A DNA stretch of 47,218 nucleotides from an uncultured Prochlorococcus sp. (GCA_902587615.1 CACILY010000005.1:1-47218); one strand, 5' to 3'; positions 35,170 to 45,343 are shown, counted from the first letter of the stretch. A program made the numbers and translations. Notes: generated by a model not told the origin, from the sequence alone.

Positions 35170-36365
35170 TTTCTTTAAACATATCCAATTCTTTAATACG
35201 CAAATCTTCTAAATATTTGAATTCTAAATGGCGTTTGTTACCTCTTTTAGATAGATGGCTTTTAACTGAATTAATTCCACCGCTTTTATTTGCAATTGCA
35301 GCCTTCACTGTGGTTTCTCTTTCTCTTGGTGTGATTTTTGATTTAGTGAGAAAAATTGTTGAATCTGGTCTTCCCTTTCAAACAGCTTTAAGAGTTTTAA
35401 TCCTTCGATTGCCTGGTTTTCTTGTTGTTTCTTTTCCTATGGCCATGCTTATGGCCACATTGCTATCTTTTAGTCGCTTGTCTTCTAATAGTGAGATTAA
35501 AGCCCTTAGAAGTATTGGAGTATCAGCTAAAAGAATGGTTCTCTCAGCTTTGGTTTTGGGAGTCTTAATGACAGGTATTACATTTTTGTTTAATGATTTT
35601 GTAGTTCCTAGATCTAATCGCAATGCAGAAACAACATTGAGGCAAGGTCTTCAGGTTTCTATGCATTCAGATTATGGAACTGACATTATGTATTCAAGAT
35701 TTGGAAAGATATTTGATCCATCAGATTCTGTTAATACTAGAGATGGTTTAACTCATTTGTTCTATGCAAAAGAATTTCAAAACAATCAAATGGTTGAAGT
35801 AACAGTTTTAGATTTCTCTCGATTTGGTTATAAGCAAATGCTTGTTGCTGAAAATGCCTTTTGGAATAAAAAAGAGGCTAAATGGCAATTTGTTAATGGG
35901 AAAATCATTACTTTGTCTCCTAATAATACATCTACTTCTGTTAATTTTGACAGTTATATTTATCCTTTAGACTCTGGTCCGCAAGAAATTGCGAAGATAC
36001 CTCCTGATGCCAATAATATGAGTGTGTCTCAAGCTTTAAAAGCTCAAAATTTATACAAGAAGTCAGGGAATCTTAAAGAAGAAAGACGAATGAAAGTCAG
36101 AATTCAGGAGAAATTTACTTTGCCAATTGCATGCATAGTCTTTGGATTAATAGGAAGTAGCTTAGGATCGAAAAGCAATATCAGAACAAGCCAGAGCCAA
36201 AGTTTCGGTTTAAGTATTCTTTTAATATTAATATATTATGTATTAAGTTTTAGTTTCAGTTCCTTAGGAGTTACTGGGGCAATTAATCCTTTTCTAGCAG
36301 CGTGGTTCCCTGTCTTAATATCATTTGGAGTTGGTGGATTTTTTCTCAAACAAGCTGACCAATGA
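35166..36365 (+). CDS. LptF/LptG family permease (YjgP/YjgQ)
   Basis: Transmembrane subunit of the LPS exporter. Three hydrophobic helices in the first ~140 residues ([37 protein letters not shown] with the coupling-helix-like region; [16 protein letters not shown]), a periplasmic beta-jellyroll domain (~145-300), and three C-terminal helices. Only one such permease is present here, as is common in cyanobacteria, so it may act as a homodimer or have a partner elsewhere. TTG start in overlap with lptB. Its own stop overlaps the ccsA start (ATGA). Confidence 0.88.
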   Translation: MISLNISNSLIRKSSKYLNSKWRLLPLLDRWLLTELIPPLLFAIAAFTVVSLSLGVIFDLVRKIVESGLPFQTALRVLILRLPGFLVVSFPMAMLMATLLSFSRLSSNSEIKALRSIGVSAKRMVLSALVLGVLMTGITFLFNDFVVPRSNRNAETTLRQGLQVSMHSDYGTDIMYSRFGKIFDPSDSVNTRDGLTHLFYAKEFQNNQMVEVTVLDFSRFGYKQMLVAENAFWNKKEAKWQFVNGKIITLSPNNTSTSVNFDSYIYPLDSGPQEIAKIPPDANNMSVSQALKAQNLYKKSGNLKEERRMKVRIQEKFTLPIACIVFGLIGSSLGSKSNIRTSQSQSFGLSILLILIYYVLSFSFSSLGVTGAINPFLAAWFPVLISFGVGGFFLKQADQ

Positions 36366-37336
36366 ATAACTTAATATTAATTACGAGCATAAATACTATC
36401 GACCTTTTTGCCTTGTTTGGTGACCCAGTTATATCTCTGGGACTTATATCTTTCTTTTTACTTTTGATTTCACTTCCAATTGCTTTTTGGTCCGTTGGAA
36501 ATGGTCATCCTTCATCTTTCGTAAGAGTTTGCATTGCTCTTGCAAACCTTGTTTTAGCAACCCAGCTTATTTTGAGATGGTCACAGTCTGGACATTTTCC
36601 AATAAGTAATCTTTATGAATCTCTTTGCTTTTTGACTTGGGCGCTTACTCTCTCTCAGCTTTTGGTAGAGCGATTGTGGCCTTCTCCGTTAATTTCTTCT
36701 GTCTCCACTCCAGTATCACTTTTGTTAATAGCCTTTGCGAGTTTTGCGCTGCCTGAATATTTAAAACAGTCTTCTCCTCTTGTCCCTGCACTTCGATCTA
36801 GTTGGCTTGTAATGCATGTAAGTGTAATTATGTGCAGTTACGCAGCATTGCTTCTTGGCTCTTTGCTTTCTGCTGCCGTTCTTTTTGTTGATACAAAAAA
36901 TGACCTTCAAATTAGAAGTAGTTCAACTGGTATTGGAGGCTTTAGAAATTTATCTCTAATGTCATTTTCAGATGAAAATTCAGATACAGATTTAAGACCT
37001 ATTGTTCTTAATAATGCGGAGCAACTAGATGCACTTAGTTATCGAGTGATTACTTTAGGTTTTTTATTATTAACAGTTGGTCTTATAAGCGGAGCAGTCT
37101 GGGCTAATGAGGCTTGGGGAAGTTGGTGGAGTTGGGATCCAAAGGAAACCTGGGCCTTGATATGTTGGCTCGTTTACGCCACCTATCTTCATCTAAGGCT
37201 CATAAGAGGTTGGCAAGGCAGAAAGCCTGCACTAATAGCCTCTTCTGGCTTATTTGTTATTTGTTTATGTTATATAGGAGTGAATCTTTTAGGAGTTGGT
37301 TTACATAGCTACGGATGGTTCTTGACTTTTAATTAA
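36362..37336 (+). CDS. ccsA: cytochrome c maturation protein CcsA (system II)
   Basis: Moves heme across the thylakoid or plasma membrane and, with Ccs1, attaches it to apocytochromes c6/f in the lumen. The tryptophan-rich heme motif [13 protein letters not shown] is at 252-264, flanked by conserved His78, His152, His277 and His315. About eight hydrophobic segments are visible. 324 residues matches cyanobacterial and plastid CcsA. It overlaps the LptF/G gene by ATGA, an unexpected pairing of LPS export and heme delivery. It converges on rpe across 22 bases holding an AT-only inverted repeat. Confidence 0.95.
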   Translation: MNNLILITSINTIDLFALFGDPVISLGLISFFLLLISLPIAFWSVGNGHPSSFVRVCIALANLVLATQLILRWSQSGHFPISNLYESLCFLTWALTLSQLLVERLWPSPLISSVSTPVSLLLIAFASFALPEYLKQSSPLVPALRSSWLVMHVSVIMCSYAALLLGSLLSAAVLFVDTKNDLQIRSSSTGIGGFRNLSLMSFSDENSDTDLRPIVLNNAEQLDALSYRVITLGFLLLTVGLISGAVWANEAWGSWWSWDPKETWALICWLVYATYLHLRLIRGWQGRKPALIASSGLFVICLCYIGVNLLGVGLHSYGWFLTFN

Positions 37337-37358
37337 TAAATATTTTATTTATTAATTA
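37330..37358. terminator. AT-only inverted repeat between convergent ccsA and rpe
   Basis: Thirteen-base arms 37330-37342 and 37346-37358 are exact reverse complements around a TTT loop. The element covers the ccsA stop codon and abuts the rpe stop codon, so it sits exactly where a bidirectional terminator belongs. All pairs are A-T, so the stem is weak; it is a candidate only. Confidence 0.45.
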
Positions 37359-38105
37359 CTATAGGAGTTTTCCTGCTTGAGCCTCTAAAGCAATTTTTCG
37401 TAGCTCATCACAACCTTCTTTCAATGATGGATATGCAAACATCCCACTTCCAGCGATGAAGCAATTTGCACCTGCGGCGCAACATTGGGACAAGGTCCAA
37501 TCAGCTTTAATTCCTCCGTCAACCTCAATATCTATGTCATAGTTATTGTCAATAATTGTATCTCTTAATTCTTTTATTTTATTTAGCATCGTTGGAATAT
37601 ATGCCTGACCTCCAAAACCTGGATTCACGGTCATAACCAGAACATGATCAACCATATCTAGTACATTCTTTACCATTTCCATTGGTGTATGAGGATTCAT
37701 AGCAACAGATGGTGAACCGCCTAGTTGTCTTATTTTTGCAAGTATTCGATGCAGATGAACGTTCGCTTCTACGTGTGCAATAACCACTCCAGGCTCTCCG
37801 TTGGGACCTTTTGTTGCATTCACATATGCCTCTAGCATTGTCTCGCAATTGTATTGACTAACCATCAATTGAGTCTCAAAAGGAACATTGCAATACTTTC
37901 TGCATGCAGAGATCATCTCTGGTCCAAATGTAAGGTTTGGAACAAAGTTCCCATCCATTACGTCAAATTGGATTCTGTCAACTCCTGCAAGCTCAAGATC
38001 TTTTACACATTGCCCCATATTTGCCCAGTCTGCTGGAAGGACTGAGGGAATGATTTGAACAGGTCTATGACCTGATTTGGTTGATGATTGATTGGACAAA
38101 CTCAT
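37359..38105 (-). CDS. rpe: ribulose-phosphate 3-epimerase
   Basis: Interconverts ribulose 5-phosphate and xylulose 5-phosphate in the Calvin cycle and pentose phosphate pathway. A (beta/alpha)8 barrel with the metal-site strands IQFDVMDGNFVPNLTFGP and AHVEAN, the MTVNPGFGGQAYIP phosphate loop and IEVDGGI is complete. 248 residues, ATG start. It is divergent from glpX, with a 200-base spacer, so two Calvin-cycle genes may share regulatory DNA. Confidence 0.97.
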   Translation of the reverse strand: MSLSNQSSTKSGHRPVQIIPSVLPADWANMGQCVKDLELAGVDRIQFDVMDGNFVPNLTFGPEMISACRKYCNVPFETQLMVSQYNCETMLEAYVNATKGPNGEPGVVIAHVEANVHLHRILAKIRQLGGSPSVAMNPHTPMEMVKNVLDMVDHVLVMTVNPGFGGQAYIPTMLNKIKELRDTIIDNNYDIDIEVDGGIKADWTLSQCCAAGANCFIAGSGMFAYPSLKEGCDELRKIALEAQAGKLL

Positions 38106-38305
38106 GAAAAGGATACATAGCTTTTGATTCTATAAATCTAAGTGCCTTCATCTTCAGATAGGCTGCACTGATAAAGTTGTCCCCGCTTTACCTTCTAGTT
38201 CTACTGCGATTCGTCTAAAACGTTTTGGTGAAGACCATTCATCAAAAATTCGAAGTAATTCTAGGGTTTATAAAAGCGGTACTATTTCCCAAAGCTCTTT
38301 AAACA
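38106..38305. other. 200-base divergent spacer between rpe and glpX
   Basis: No gene, RNA or strong repeat is evident. One + frame is open from about 38157 into glpX but contains no ATG, GTG or TTG, so it is not called. The spacer is long for this window and should hold the promoters of both genes; a TATAAA-like stretch at about 38270 is the only hint of a box. Confidence 0.4.
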
Positions 38306-39310
38306 GTGGATCGCACTCTTATTCAGGAAATTCTAGAAGTCGTAGAACAAGCGGCCATTGCCTCTGCTCATCTAACCGGTTTAGGTAAAAAGGATGAGGC
38401 AGATGCAGCTGCAGTTGAGGCCATGCGTAAACGCATGGGCCAAATCCAAATGCAAGGTCGAATTGTTATTGGAGAAGGAGAGAGGGATGAAGCACCTATG
38501 CTTTATATAGGAGAGGAAGTTGGATCTGGTAGTGGACCAGGCGTTGATTTTGCAGTTGACCCATGTGAAGGAACGAATCTTTGCGCTAATAATCAGCGTG
38601 GTTCAATGGCTGTCTTGGCCGCTTCAGATCGAGGAGGATTATTTAATGCTCCTGATTTCTATATGAATAAACTTGCTGCTCCTCCTGCAGCAAAAGGAAA
38701 GGTAGATATTCGCAATTCTGCTACTGAAAACATCAAAATACTTAGCGATTGTCTTGGATTGTCAGTTAGCGAATTAACGATTGTTGTAATGGATAGGGCA
38801 AGACATAAAAATCTTGTTTCTGAAATTCGATCCACTGGAGCAAGGGTCCAACCTATTTCAGATGGTGATGTTCAAGCAGCAATAGCATGTGGATTCGCAG
38901 GTACTGGGACTCATTGTTTGATGGGTATAGGAGCTGCTCCAGAAGGTGTTATCTCTGCTGCAGCCATGCGGGCCTTAGGAGGACATTTCCAAGGGCAGTT
39001 GGTTTATGACCCAGCTATTGCTCAAACGAAGGAATGGGCTGATTACACTAAAGAAGGCAATATTGCTCGTTTAGGAGAGATGGGAATTACTGACGTAGAT
39101 AAAATATATGAGGCTAATGAGCTTGCTTCTGGCGAAAATGTAGTTTTTGCAGGAAGTGGAATTACTGATGGACTTTTATTTAATGGAGTTAAATTTGAAC
39201 AAGATTGCACAAGAACAAGCAGTCTTGTAATTAGCACTCTTGATAGCACTGCTAGATTTACAAACACAGTTCACATCAAAGATGGTGCGAAAAGCATCTC
39301 TTTGAATTAA
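38306..39310 (+). CDS. glpX: class II fructose-1,6-/sedoheptulose-1,7-bisphosphatase
   Basis: Dual-function GlpX-type phosphatase of the cyanobacterial Calvin cycle. The N-terminal [17 protein letters not shown], the [14 protein letters not shown] metal site, [12 protein letters not shown] and [18 protein letters not shown] are hallmarks. 334 residues is standard. GTG start, confirmed by the conserved N-terminus. In cyanobacteria this enzyme is redox- and AMP-regulated. hemA follows 32 bases downstream on the same strand. Confidence 0.97.
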   Translation: MDRTLIQEILEVVEQAAIASAHLTGLGKKDEADAAAVEAMRKRMGQIQMQGRIVIGEGERDEAPMLYIGEEVGSGSGPGVDFAVDPCEGTNLCANNQRGSMAVLAASDRGGLFNAPDFYMNKLAAPPAAKGKVDIRNSATENIKILSDCLGLSVSELTIVVMDRARHKNLVSEIRSTGARVQPISDGDVQAAIACGFAGTGTHCLMGIGAAPEGVISAAAMRALGGHFQGQLVYDPAIAQTKEWADYTKEGNIARLGEMGITDVDKIYEANELASGENVVFAGSGITDGLLFNGVKFEQDCTRTSSLVISTLDSTARFTNTVHIKDGAKSISLN

Positions 39311-39342
39311 TTAATTGATTGTAAAAATATGCAGGAAATTTT

Positions 39343-40653
39343 ATGCACATTGTTGTCGTCGGTCTAAGCCATCGGACGGCACCAGTCGAAGTCCGAGAAA
39401 AACTCAGTATTCCTGAGGAAAGTGTAGAAAAATCTTTTGTTGATTTGAAAGCAGTAGATCAAGTGATAGAGGTTTCAATCCTTAGCACTTGTAATCGATT
39501 AGAGATTTATACATTGGTTAAACATCCTGAATTAGGTGTTGCTTCAATTAAAGATTTTTTGAAAACTTATTCTGGGCTTTCAGAGAGTGATTTATTTCCA
39601 CATCTTTTCATCTATAACCAAGAAGAGGCTGTGGCTCATGTAATGAGGGTTGCTGCTGGCCTAGATAGCCTTGTTTTAGGAGAAGGCCAAATTCTCTCAC
39701 AGGTTAAAAAGATGGTAAGGCTTGGGCAGGATAATCAAGCAATGGGTCCCATCCTAAATCGTTTGCTTACTCAAGCAGTAAGCACAGGAAAGCGAGTTAG
39801 AACTGAAACTAACCTTGGTACAGGAGCAGTATCTATAAGTTCAGCCGCGGTTGAATTGGCACAATTGAAACTTGGTCAGTCTCTAGGTCAAGACAAACTT
39901 TTGTCTCTTGAATCTGAAAAGATTGCTGTAGTTGGTGCTGGCCGAATGAGCCGACTGCTTATTCAGCATCTTCAATCTAAAGGCTGTTCAGAGCTTCTAC
40001 TTCTAAATAGAACGTTAAAAAGAGCAGAGGATTTGGCTTCTGATTTCTCTAATCTTGAGATTGACTGCTGCCTTTTAGATCAACTTGATTCTTGTCTTTC
40101 TAATTGCTCTCTAGTTTTTACAAGTACTGCTTCAAATGAACCAATTATTACTGCTGCAAGATTAAATCAACTATCTAGAAAGAAAGAATTACGTTTAATT
40201 GACATTGGAGTCCCTAGAAATATCTCGGCAGATGCAGGGACTGTAAAAGGAGTTGATTCTCACGATGTTGATGATTTACAAGAAGTCGTTTCAAGGAATC
40301 AGGAGACACGTCAGAAATTAGCTTTAGAAGCTGAAGCTTTAATAAAAGAAGAAGGCCGACTTTTCTTGGAATGGTGGGAAAGTCTTGAAGCTGTTCCTAC
40401 TATTAATTCATTGAGATCAGATTTAGAATCTATTAGAAAAGAAGAATTACAAAAGGCTTTAAGCAGAATGGGGCCAGACTTTTCAGCAAGAGAACGGAAA
40501 GTTGTAGAGGCTTTGAGTAAGGGAATTATTAATAAAATCCTCCATACACCAGTTACTAAATTAAGAGCTCCTCAGGCACGAGAGGATCGTCTTAGATCTT
40601 TAAAATTGATAGAAAATCTCTTTGAATTAGAGGTTTCTCACAAGTCAAAATAA
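39343..40653 (+). CDS. hemA: glutamyl-tRNA reductase
   Basis: Reduces glutamyl-tRNA(Glu) to glutamate-1-semialdehyde with NADPH, the first and rate-limiting step of tetrapyrrole (heme, chlorophyll, bilin, siroheme) synthesis. The nucleophile is Cys50 in STCNRLEIY. GLSHRTAPVEVREKL at the N-terminus, LVLGEGQILSQVK, the NADPH site VVGAGRMSRLL and LIDIGVPRN are characteristic. 436 residues with the C-terminal dimerisation helices. ATG start. Co-directional with glpX and glgC; the 122-base gap to glgC may hold a separate promoter. Confidence 0.97.
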   Translation: MHIVVVGLSHRTAPVEVREKLSIPEESVEKSFVDLKAVDQVIEVSILSTCNRLEIYTLVKHPELGVASIKDFLKTYSGLSESDLFPHLFIYNQEEAVAHVMRVAAGLDSLVLGEGQILSQVKKMVRLGQDNQAMGPILNRLLTQAVSTGKRVRTETNLGTGAVSISSAAVELAQLKLGQSLGQDKLLSLESEKIAVVGAGRMSRLLIQHLQSKGCSELLLLNRTLKRAEDLASDFSNLEIDCCLLDQLDSCLSNCSLVFTSTASNEPIITAARLNQLSRKKELRLIDIGVPRNISADAGTVKGVDSHDVDDLQEVVSRNQETRQKLALEAEALIKEEGRLFLEWWESLEAVPTINSLRSDLESIRKEELQKALSRMGPDFSARERKVVEALSKGIINKILHTPVTKLRAPQAREDRLRSLKLIENLFELEVSHKSK

Positions 40654-40775
40654 GTTTGCGCCAATAGAATTCTCAATTTAATTCTTAGAAGTCTTAATAA
40701 TTATCCTATTTTTGTTCGCATTTTTGACACTTGTTCCGGTAGGTTTGCTGCATTAAGCCGATTTATAGGTACGGC

Positions 40776-42071
40776 ATGAAGCGTGTTTTAGCGATCATTC
40801 TTGGCGGTGGCAAAGGATCTCGCCTTTATCCTTTAACAAAAATGAGGGCGAAGCCTGCTGTCCCTTTGGCTGGCAAATATCGCCTGATCGATATCCCTAT
40901 TAGTAATTGCATAAATTCGGATATCAATAAGATGTATGTCCTAACCCAATTTAATAGTGCATCTCTTAATAGGCACATAGCACAGACATACAATCTTAGT
41001 GCCCCTTTTGGCCAGGGCTTTGTAGAGGTTTTAGCTGCTCAGCAAACTCCAGAAAGTCCTTCTTGGTTTGAAGGAACAGCTGATGCTGTAAGAAAATATC
41101 AATGGCTATTTCAAGAGTGGGATGTAGACGAATATTTAATTCTTTCTGGAGACCAGTTATACCGAATGGATTACAGCCTTTTTGTTGAACATCATCGAGC
41201 TAATAATGCTGATCTAACAGTTGCTGCGTTGCCTGTTGATGCAAAACAAGCTGAAGGTTTTGGATTAATGCGAACTAATAATGAAGGACTTATAGAAGAG
41301 TTTAAAGAGAAGCCTTCTGGTGATTCATTAAAGGCAATGGCTGTTGATACATCAAGGTTTGGATTGTCAAAAGAATCTTCTGATGAAAGGCCATATCTTG
41401 CCTCTATGGGTATTTATGTTTTCAGTAGATCCACTTTATTTGACTTATTAAATAAAAACCCTTCACATAAAGATTTTGGTAAAGAGGTAATCCCTGAGGC
41501 GCTTAAAAGAGGGGATAAGTTACAAAGTTATGTTTTTGATGATTATTGGGAAGACATTGGAACTATTGGAGCATTCTTTGAATCAAACCTTGCTCTTACT
41601 CAGCAGCCAAAACCACCATTTAGTTTTTATGATGAGAAGTTTCCTATTTATACAAGACAGAGATATTTGCCACCTTCCAAGTTGGTCGATGCTCAAATTA
41701 CCAATTCTATTGTTTGCGAAGGTTCGATCTTGAAATCATGCAGTATTCATCATTGTGTTTTAGGCGTTAGAAGCAGAATAGAAAGTGATGTAGTGCTTGA
41801 AGATTGTCTGGTTATGGGATCTGACTTTTTTGAATCTTCTGAAGAGAGAATTGAGCTTAGGAAAGGGAATGGAATCCCTCTAGGAGTTGGCAAAGGAACA
41901 ACTGTAAAAAGAGCCATCCTCGATAAAAATACTCGTATTGGGGATGACGTAAAAATTGTTAATAAGGATAGAGTTGAAGAAGCCGATAGGGCGGATCAAG
42001 GTTTTTATATTCGTAATGGAATTGTCGTAGTAGTTAAGAATGCCTCTATTCCTGATGGTGTTGTTATTTAA
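40776..42071 (+). CDS. glgC: glucose-1-phosphate adenylyltransferase (ADP-glucose pyrophosphorylase)
   Basis: Makes ADP-glucose from glucose 1-phosphate and ATP, the committed step of glycogen synthesis, activated by 3-phosphoglycerate and inhibited by phosphate in cyanobacteria. The nucleotide loop [20 protein letters not shown], the [10 protein letters not shown] metal site, EEFKEKPSG and [11 protein letters not shown] are typical, followed by the left-handed beta-helix ([12 protein letters not shown]) and the conserved C-terminus. 431 residues is normal. ATG start, with a TTGACA-like element at 40724 but no convincing -10 box at the right distance. Confidence 0.98.
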   Translation: MKRVLAIILGGGKGSRLYPLTKMRAKPAVPLAGKYRLIDIPISNCINSDINKMYVLTQFNSASLNRHIAQTYNLSAPFGQGFVEVLAAQQTPESPSWFEGTADAVRKYQWLFQEWDVDEYLILSGDQLYRMDYSLFVEHHRANNADLTVAALPVDAKQAEGFGLMRTNNEGLIEEFKEKPSGDSLKAMAVDTSRFGLSKESSDERPYLASMGIYVFSRSTLFDLLNKNPSHKDFGKEVIPEALKRGDKLQSYVFDDYWEDIGTIGAFFESNLALTQQPKPPFSFYDEKFPIYTRQRYLPPSKLVDAQITNSIVCEGSILKSCSIHHCVLGVRSRIESDVVLEDCLVMGSDFFESSEERIELRKGNGIPLGVGKGTTVKRAILDKNTRIGDDVKIVNKDRVEEADRADQGFYIRNGIVVVVKNASIPDGVVI

Positions 42072-42218
42072 ATTATGTTGGCCATTCTCAGAGCTTTTAC
42101 TTGTTATAACTAGTGCCAGTTTAAAAAATAATTTTTCAATCCTGACATTCAGGTTAGAAATACAGCGAATTTAATCTTCAATCGCCACACTGGCTCAAGT
42201 GAAGTTTGTGCCGATTCA

Positions 42219-43637
42219 ATGTCCAAGGCTCATTTTGGTTTGATCGGTTTAGGGGTTATGGGTGAGAACCTGGTCCTTAATGCTGAAAGAAATGGATTTT
42301 CAAGCGTTGTATACAACAGGACTTTTTCTAAAACACAGGATTTCCTGAATGGACGAGGCGCTGGTAAATCTATTCAAGGGGCTAAGGATTTGCAAGATTT
42401 TGTAAATAAGCTCGAGAGACCCAGACGAATCTTAATGATGGTTAAAGCAGGGGCTGCAACTGATGCTGTTATTCAGAAAATATCTCCTTATCTTCAGGAA
42501 GGTGATCTTCTTATAGATGGAGGTAATTCCCAATTTGCAGATACAGAAAGAAGAGTCGCCGAACTAGAGAGTAAAAGCTTTGGCTATATAGGTATGGGTG
42601 TCTCTGGAGGCGCAAAGGGAGCATTAGAAGGTCCCAGCATGATGCCAGGAGGAACTAAATCTTCATATGACGCTATAGAAAGTTTATTAAATAAAATGGC
42701 AGCTCAAGTCGATGATGGAAGCTGTGTCTGTTATATCGGCCCAGGAGGATCTGGACATTTTGTTAAAACTGTTCATAACGGAATTGAATATGGAATTGAG
42801 CAGATACTTGCAGAATCTTATGACTTGATGAAAAGAGTTTCAGGAATGAGTGGGGAACAGATGGCTAATGTTATGAGTTATTGGAACCAAACTGAAGAGC
42901 TCTCCTCTTATTTGGTTGAAATTACTGAGACTTGTTTGAGAACTAAAGATCCTGTTGATGGAGATGATTTGGTTGAAAAAATTATGGATAAAGCTGGCCA
43001 AAAAGGAACGGGTTTATGGACGGTAATTAGTGCTTTGGAATTAGGTGCAGCTGTTCCAACAATTTATGCATCTTTAAATGCTCGTGTAATGAGCTCTATG
43101 AAATCCAAAAGAGAAGAAGCTCAATTAATTCTTAAAGGACCATCTATAGAAAATTTTGACTTAGGAGATATTTCTAATGGTATGTCTCCTTTAATGGATG
43201 CAGTTGTTCTGTCGACAATTGCATCATATGCACAAGGTATGGAAATTCTTTCCATAGCTTCTGCTGAATATAACTACAACTTAGAAATGCCATCTATAGC
43301 TCAAATTTGGAAAGGCGGATGTATTATTCGATCTAAGTTGCTTAAACGTATTCAAGATGCCTTTAATAATGACCCACAACTCTCCAACCTTTTACTTGAT
43401 CCATGGTTCGCCGATCAAATAAATCGTCGCTTACCTGGTTTGGCAAAGGTTATTTCCTGTGCCTCGAATTCAGGAATACCAGTACCATGTTTCAGCAGTA
43501 CTCTTGATTATATAAATAGCTTTAGGACGTCTAGATTACCTCAAAATTTAGTGCAGGCTATGAGAGACTGCTTTGGCTCCCATACCTACGAGAGGGTTGA
43601 TAAAGAAGGTGATTTCCATACTGAATGGCTTAATTGA
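42219..43637 (+). CDS. gnd: 6-phosphogluconate dehydrogenase (decarboxylating)
   Basis: Third enzyme of the oxidative pentose phosphate pathway; gives ribulose 5-phosphate, CO2 and NADPH, the main night-time reductant source. The NADP site GLGVMGENLVLN (8-19), the substrate loop GMGVSGGAKGALEGPSMMPG, and KTVHNGIEYGIEQ with the catalytic lysine are present. 472 residues, ATG start. pgl follows after 9 bases, so consecutive steps are cotranscribed. The partner zwf is not in the window. Confidence 0.97.
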   Translation: MSKAHFGLIGLGVMGENLVLNAERNGFSSVVYNRTFSKTQDFLNGRGAGKSIQGAKDLQDFVNKLERPRRILMMVKAGAATDAVIQKISPYLQEGDLLIDGGNSQFADTERRVAELESKSFGYIGMGVSGGAKGALEGPSMMPGGTKSSYDAIESLLNKMAAQVDDGSCVCYIGPGGSGHFVKTVHNGIEYGIEQILAESYDLMKRVSGMSGEQMANVMSYWNQTEELSSYLVEITETCLRTKDPVDGDDLVEKIMDKAGQKGTGLWTVISALELGAAVPTIYASLNARVMSSMKSKREEAQLILKGPSIENFDLGDISNGMSPLMDAVVLSTIASYAQGMEILSIASAEYNYNLEMPSIAQIWKGGCIIRSKLLKRIQDAFNNDPQLSNLLLDPWFADQINRRLPGLAKVISCASNSGIPVPCFSSTLDYINSFRTSRLPQNLVQAMRDCFGSHTYERVDKEGDFHTEWLN

Positions 43638-43646
43638 TTTAACAAT

Positions 43647-44360
43647 ATGAATACTTATAAAATTAATTCTTTTTCTAATAAAGACGAATTAGCTAATTCT
43701 ACGGCAAAACAAATATCTGACGAGATACAGCAAATCTTAGCTGTTAAGGAACGAGCTCAAATTGCATTGTCCGGAGGTACGACTCCTTCTAATGCTTATA
43801 AGATCCTTGCGAAATATGATCTTCCTTGGCATCGGGTTGATATTTTTTTAGGTGATGAAAGATGGGTTGACTCTACTCATGAGTCAAGTAATGCTCTTAT
43901 GTTGAAGAAGACACTTCTTTCGGAGTCCCCTGGCTCTAAAGCATGCTTCCACCCCACATTAACTAATAAGCTAGACACTCCTGAAGAAAATTCCACGGAA
44001 TTTCAGACCTTATTAAAATCTATTTGTCATGGTCATCCACCTGTTTTCGATTTGATATTACTTGGTCTAGGTGAAGATGGTCATACAGCATCACTTTTCC
44101 CTTATAGTGATGCTCTAAGTATTACCGATAGATATGTTGCCGTAGGATACGGTAAAGGTCAGGCCCGCATTACTCTGACGGCTCCCGTAATCTGTGCAGC
44201 GAAAAAAATAATATTTTTGGTAAGTGGTTCTTCTAAAAAAACGGCCCTAAAAAGATTAATAGACCCCATGGAACCACCTGAGAGAACGCCAGCAAAACTA
44301 GTAAAAACATCCAATCAAATTTTGGTGCTAGTTGATGTTGATGCAGCTTCATTGCTTTAG
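43647..44360 (+). CDS. pgl: 6-phosphogluconolactonase
   Basis: Hydrolyses 6-phosphogluconolactone to 6-phosphogluconate, the step before gnd. SGGTTPSNAYKIL, FLGDERWVDSTHESSN and LGLGEDGHTASLFP are the Pgl/NagB-like signatures, with 237 residues. ATG start 9 bases after gnd. No signal for separate expression is seen. Confidence 0.96.
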   Translation: MNTYKINSFSNKDELANSTAKQISDEIQQILAVKERAQIALSGGTTPSNAYKILAKYDLPWHRVDIFLGDERWVDSTHESSNALMLKKTLLSESPGSKACFHPTLTNKLDTPEENSTEFQTLLKSICHGHPPVFDLILLGLGEDGHTASLFPYSDALSITDRYVAVGYGKGQARITLTAPVICAAKKIIFLVSGSSKKTALKRLIDPMEPPERTPAKLVKTSNQILVLVDVDAASLL

Positions 44361-44409
44361 CTGATATTTCATTCATAATGATTTATATCAGCAGATTCTT
44401 ATAAGAATT

Positions 44410-44946
44410 TTGTTAGCAAGCAATATCTCTTTTTCTGATTGGACTACCCTTAACGACACTATTATGGGAGGTTTGAGTAATTCATCTTGTGAGACAACAA
44501 GTGATGGTCTTATCTTTAGTGGCAATTTAGTCGAAAAAGGAGGTGGTTTTATCAGTTGCCGATCTCCTTTATTCTGCCCCCCATTGAATTTTTCTCGTTG
44601 CCAGGGATTTAAATTAGAAATTGATGGAGATGGTCGAACACTCAAGTTAGCGGTTTCGTGTCAATTTTCTAATCCAATCATTTCTACCCTTATTTCTGGT
44701 CGACTTAAGTGGGTGGCTTCGATTCCTACTGAAAATACAGGCACTTCAGCTATTCAAATTCCGTTTTCACATCTTGAACCAGCTATACGCGCTAAATCAG
44801 TTTCGTTACCGGTTGAATTTCAACCTTCTTATATAACTCGTATTCAACTATTGCATTCAAAATTTGGTCAACCCGGTCAATTGAATTCTGGCTTCCGTTG
44901 TGGAGCTTTTCGAATACTCCTTCGATCAATAAGCACCTATGCATAA
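44410..44946 (+). CDS. CIA30 / NDUFAF1-like domain protein
   Basis: 178 residues matching the complex I intermediate-associated protein 30 family: TTLNDTIMGGLSNSS at the front, FSGNLVEKGGGFISCRSP, and the GFKLEIDGDGRTLKLAV jellyroll strands. In mitochondria such proteins help assemble complex I; in cyanobacteria the role is unproven but could concern the NDH-1 complexes or a carbohydrate-binding function of the same fold. The frame begins at TTG 44410; no ATG is close. It overlaps the next gene by 8 bases, so the two are coupled. No signal peptide. Confidence 0.78.
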   Translation: MLASNISFSDWTTLNDTIMGGLSNSSCETTSDGLIFSGNLVEKGGGFISCRSPLFCPPLNFSRCQGFKLEIDGDGRTLKLAVSCQFSNPIISTLISGRLKWVASIPTENTGTSAIQIPFSHLEPAIRAKSVSLPVEFQPSYITRIQLLHSKFGQPGQLNSGFRCGAFRILLRSISTYA

Positions 44947-45343
44947 TGCTTATAGCGAGATCTTTGCTGAAATCGCTAAAATTGCAGATTTATGCTTAAA
45001 GCCTTATAGATACTCTGTCTTATGTCCGTTAATTGATTCTGGTGATGTATTTATGAGTGAGACGTTTATCGAATTACTAATTAGACTTGAGTGTAGGACT
45101 GCTTTAGGAGAAAGATGTTCCCATAATGATTTAGAAGTTGAAATTTATCGCAGTAGTGATCAATTAAATATTACTTTGGCTAGATATGAAAACCCTGATG
45201 CACCTATTCTATGGCAAGGTAAATATAGTTTGTGGATGGATGGAAATAGTGGTAAACGCTGTGAGGCACCTGTTGACTCGACTTCTATAGAAGCCCTCGC
45301 GAGGCGTCTAAGGGCCATGTTTACCTCAATGGCTACCCCTTGA
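44939..45343 (+). CDS. small conserved protein coupled to the CIA30 gene, unknown function
   Basis: 134 residues from an ATG eight bases before the end of the CIA30 gene. It is a soluble alpha/beta protein without cofactor motifs (LCLKPYRYSVLCPLIDSGD, then DAPILWQGKYSLWMDGN). Two to three cysteines are scattered rather than clustered. The composition is regular and the reading frame well coupled, so it is probably a true gene, likely cyanobacteria-specific. It converges on ilvD 10 bases downstream. I cannot suggest a function beyond a link with the CIA30 protein. Confidence 0.65.
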   Translation: MHNAYSEIFAEIAKIADLCLKPYRYSVLCPLIDSGDVFMSETFIELLIRLECRTALGERCSHNDLEVEIYRSSDQLNITLARYENPDAPILWQGKYSLWMDGNSGKRCEAPVDSTSIEALARRLRAMFTSMATP

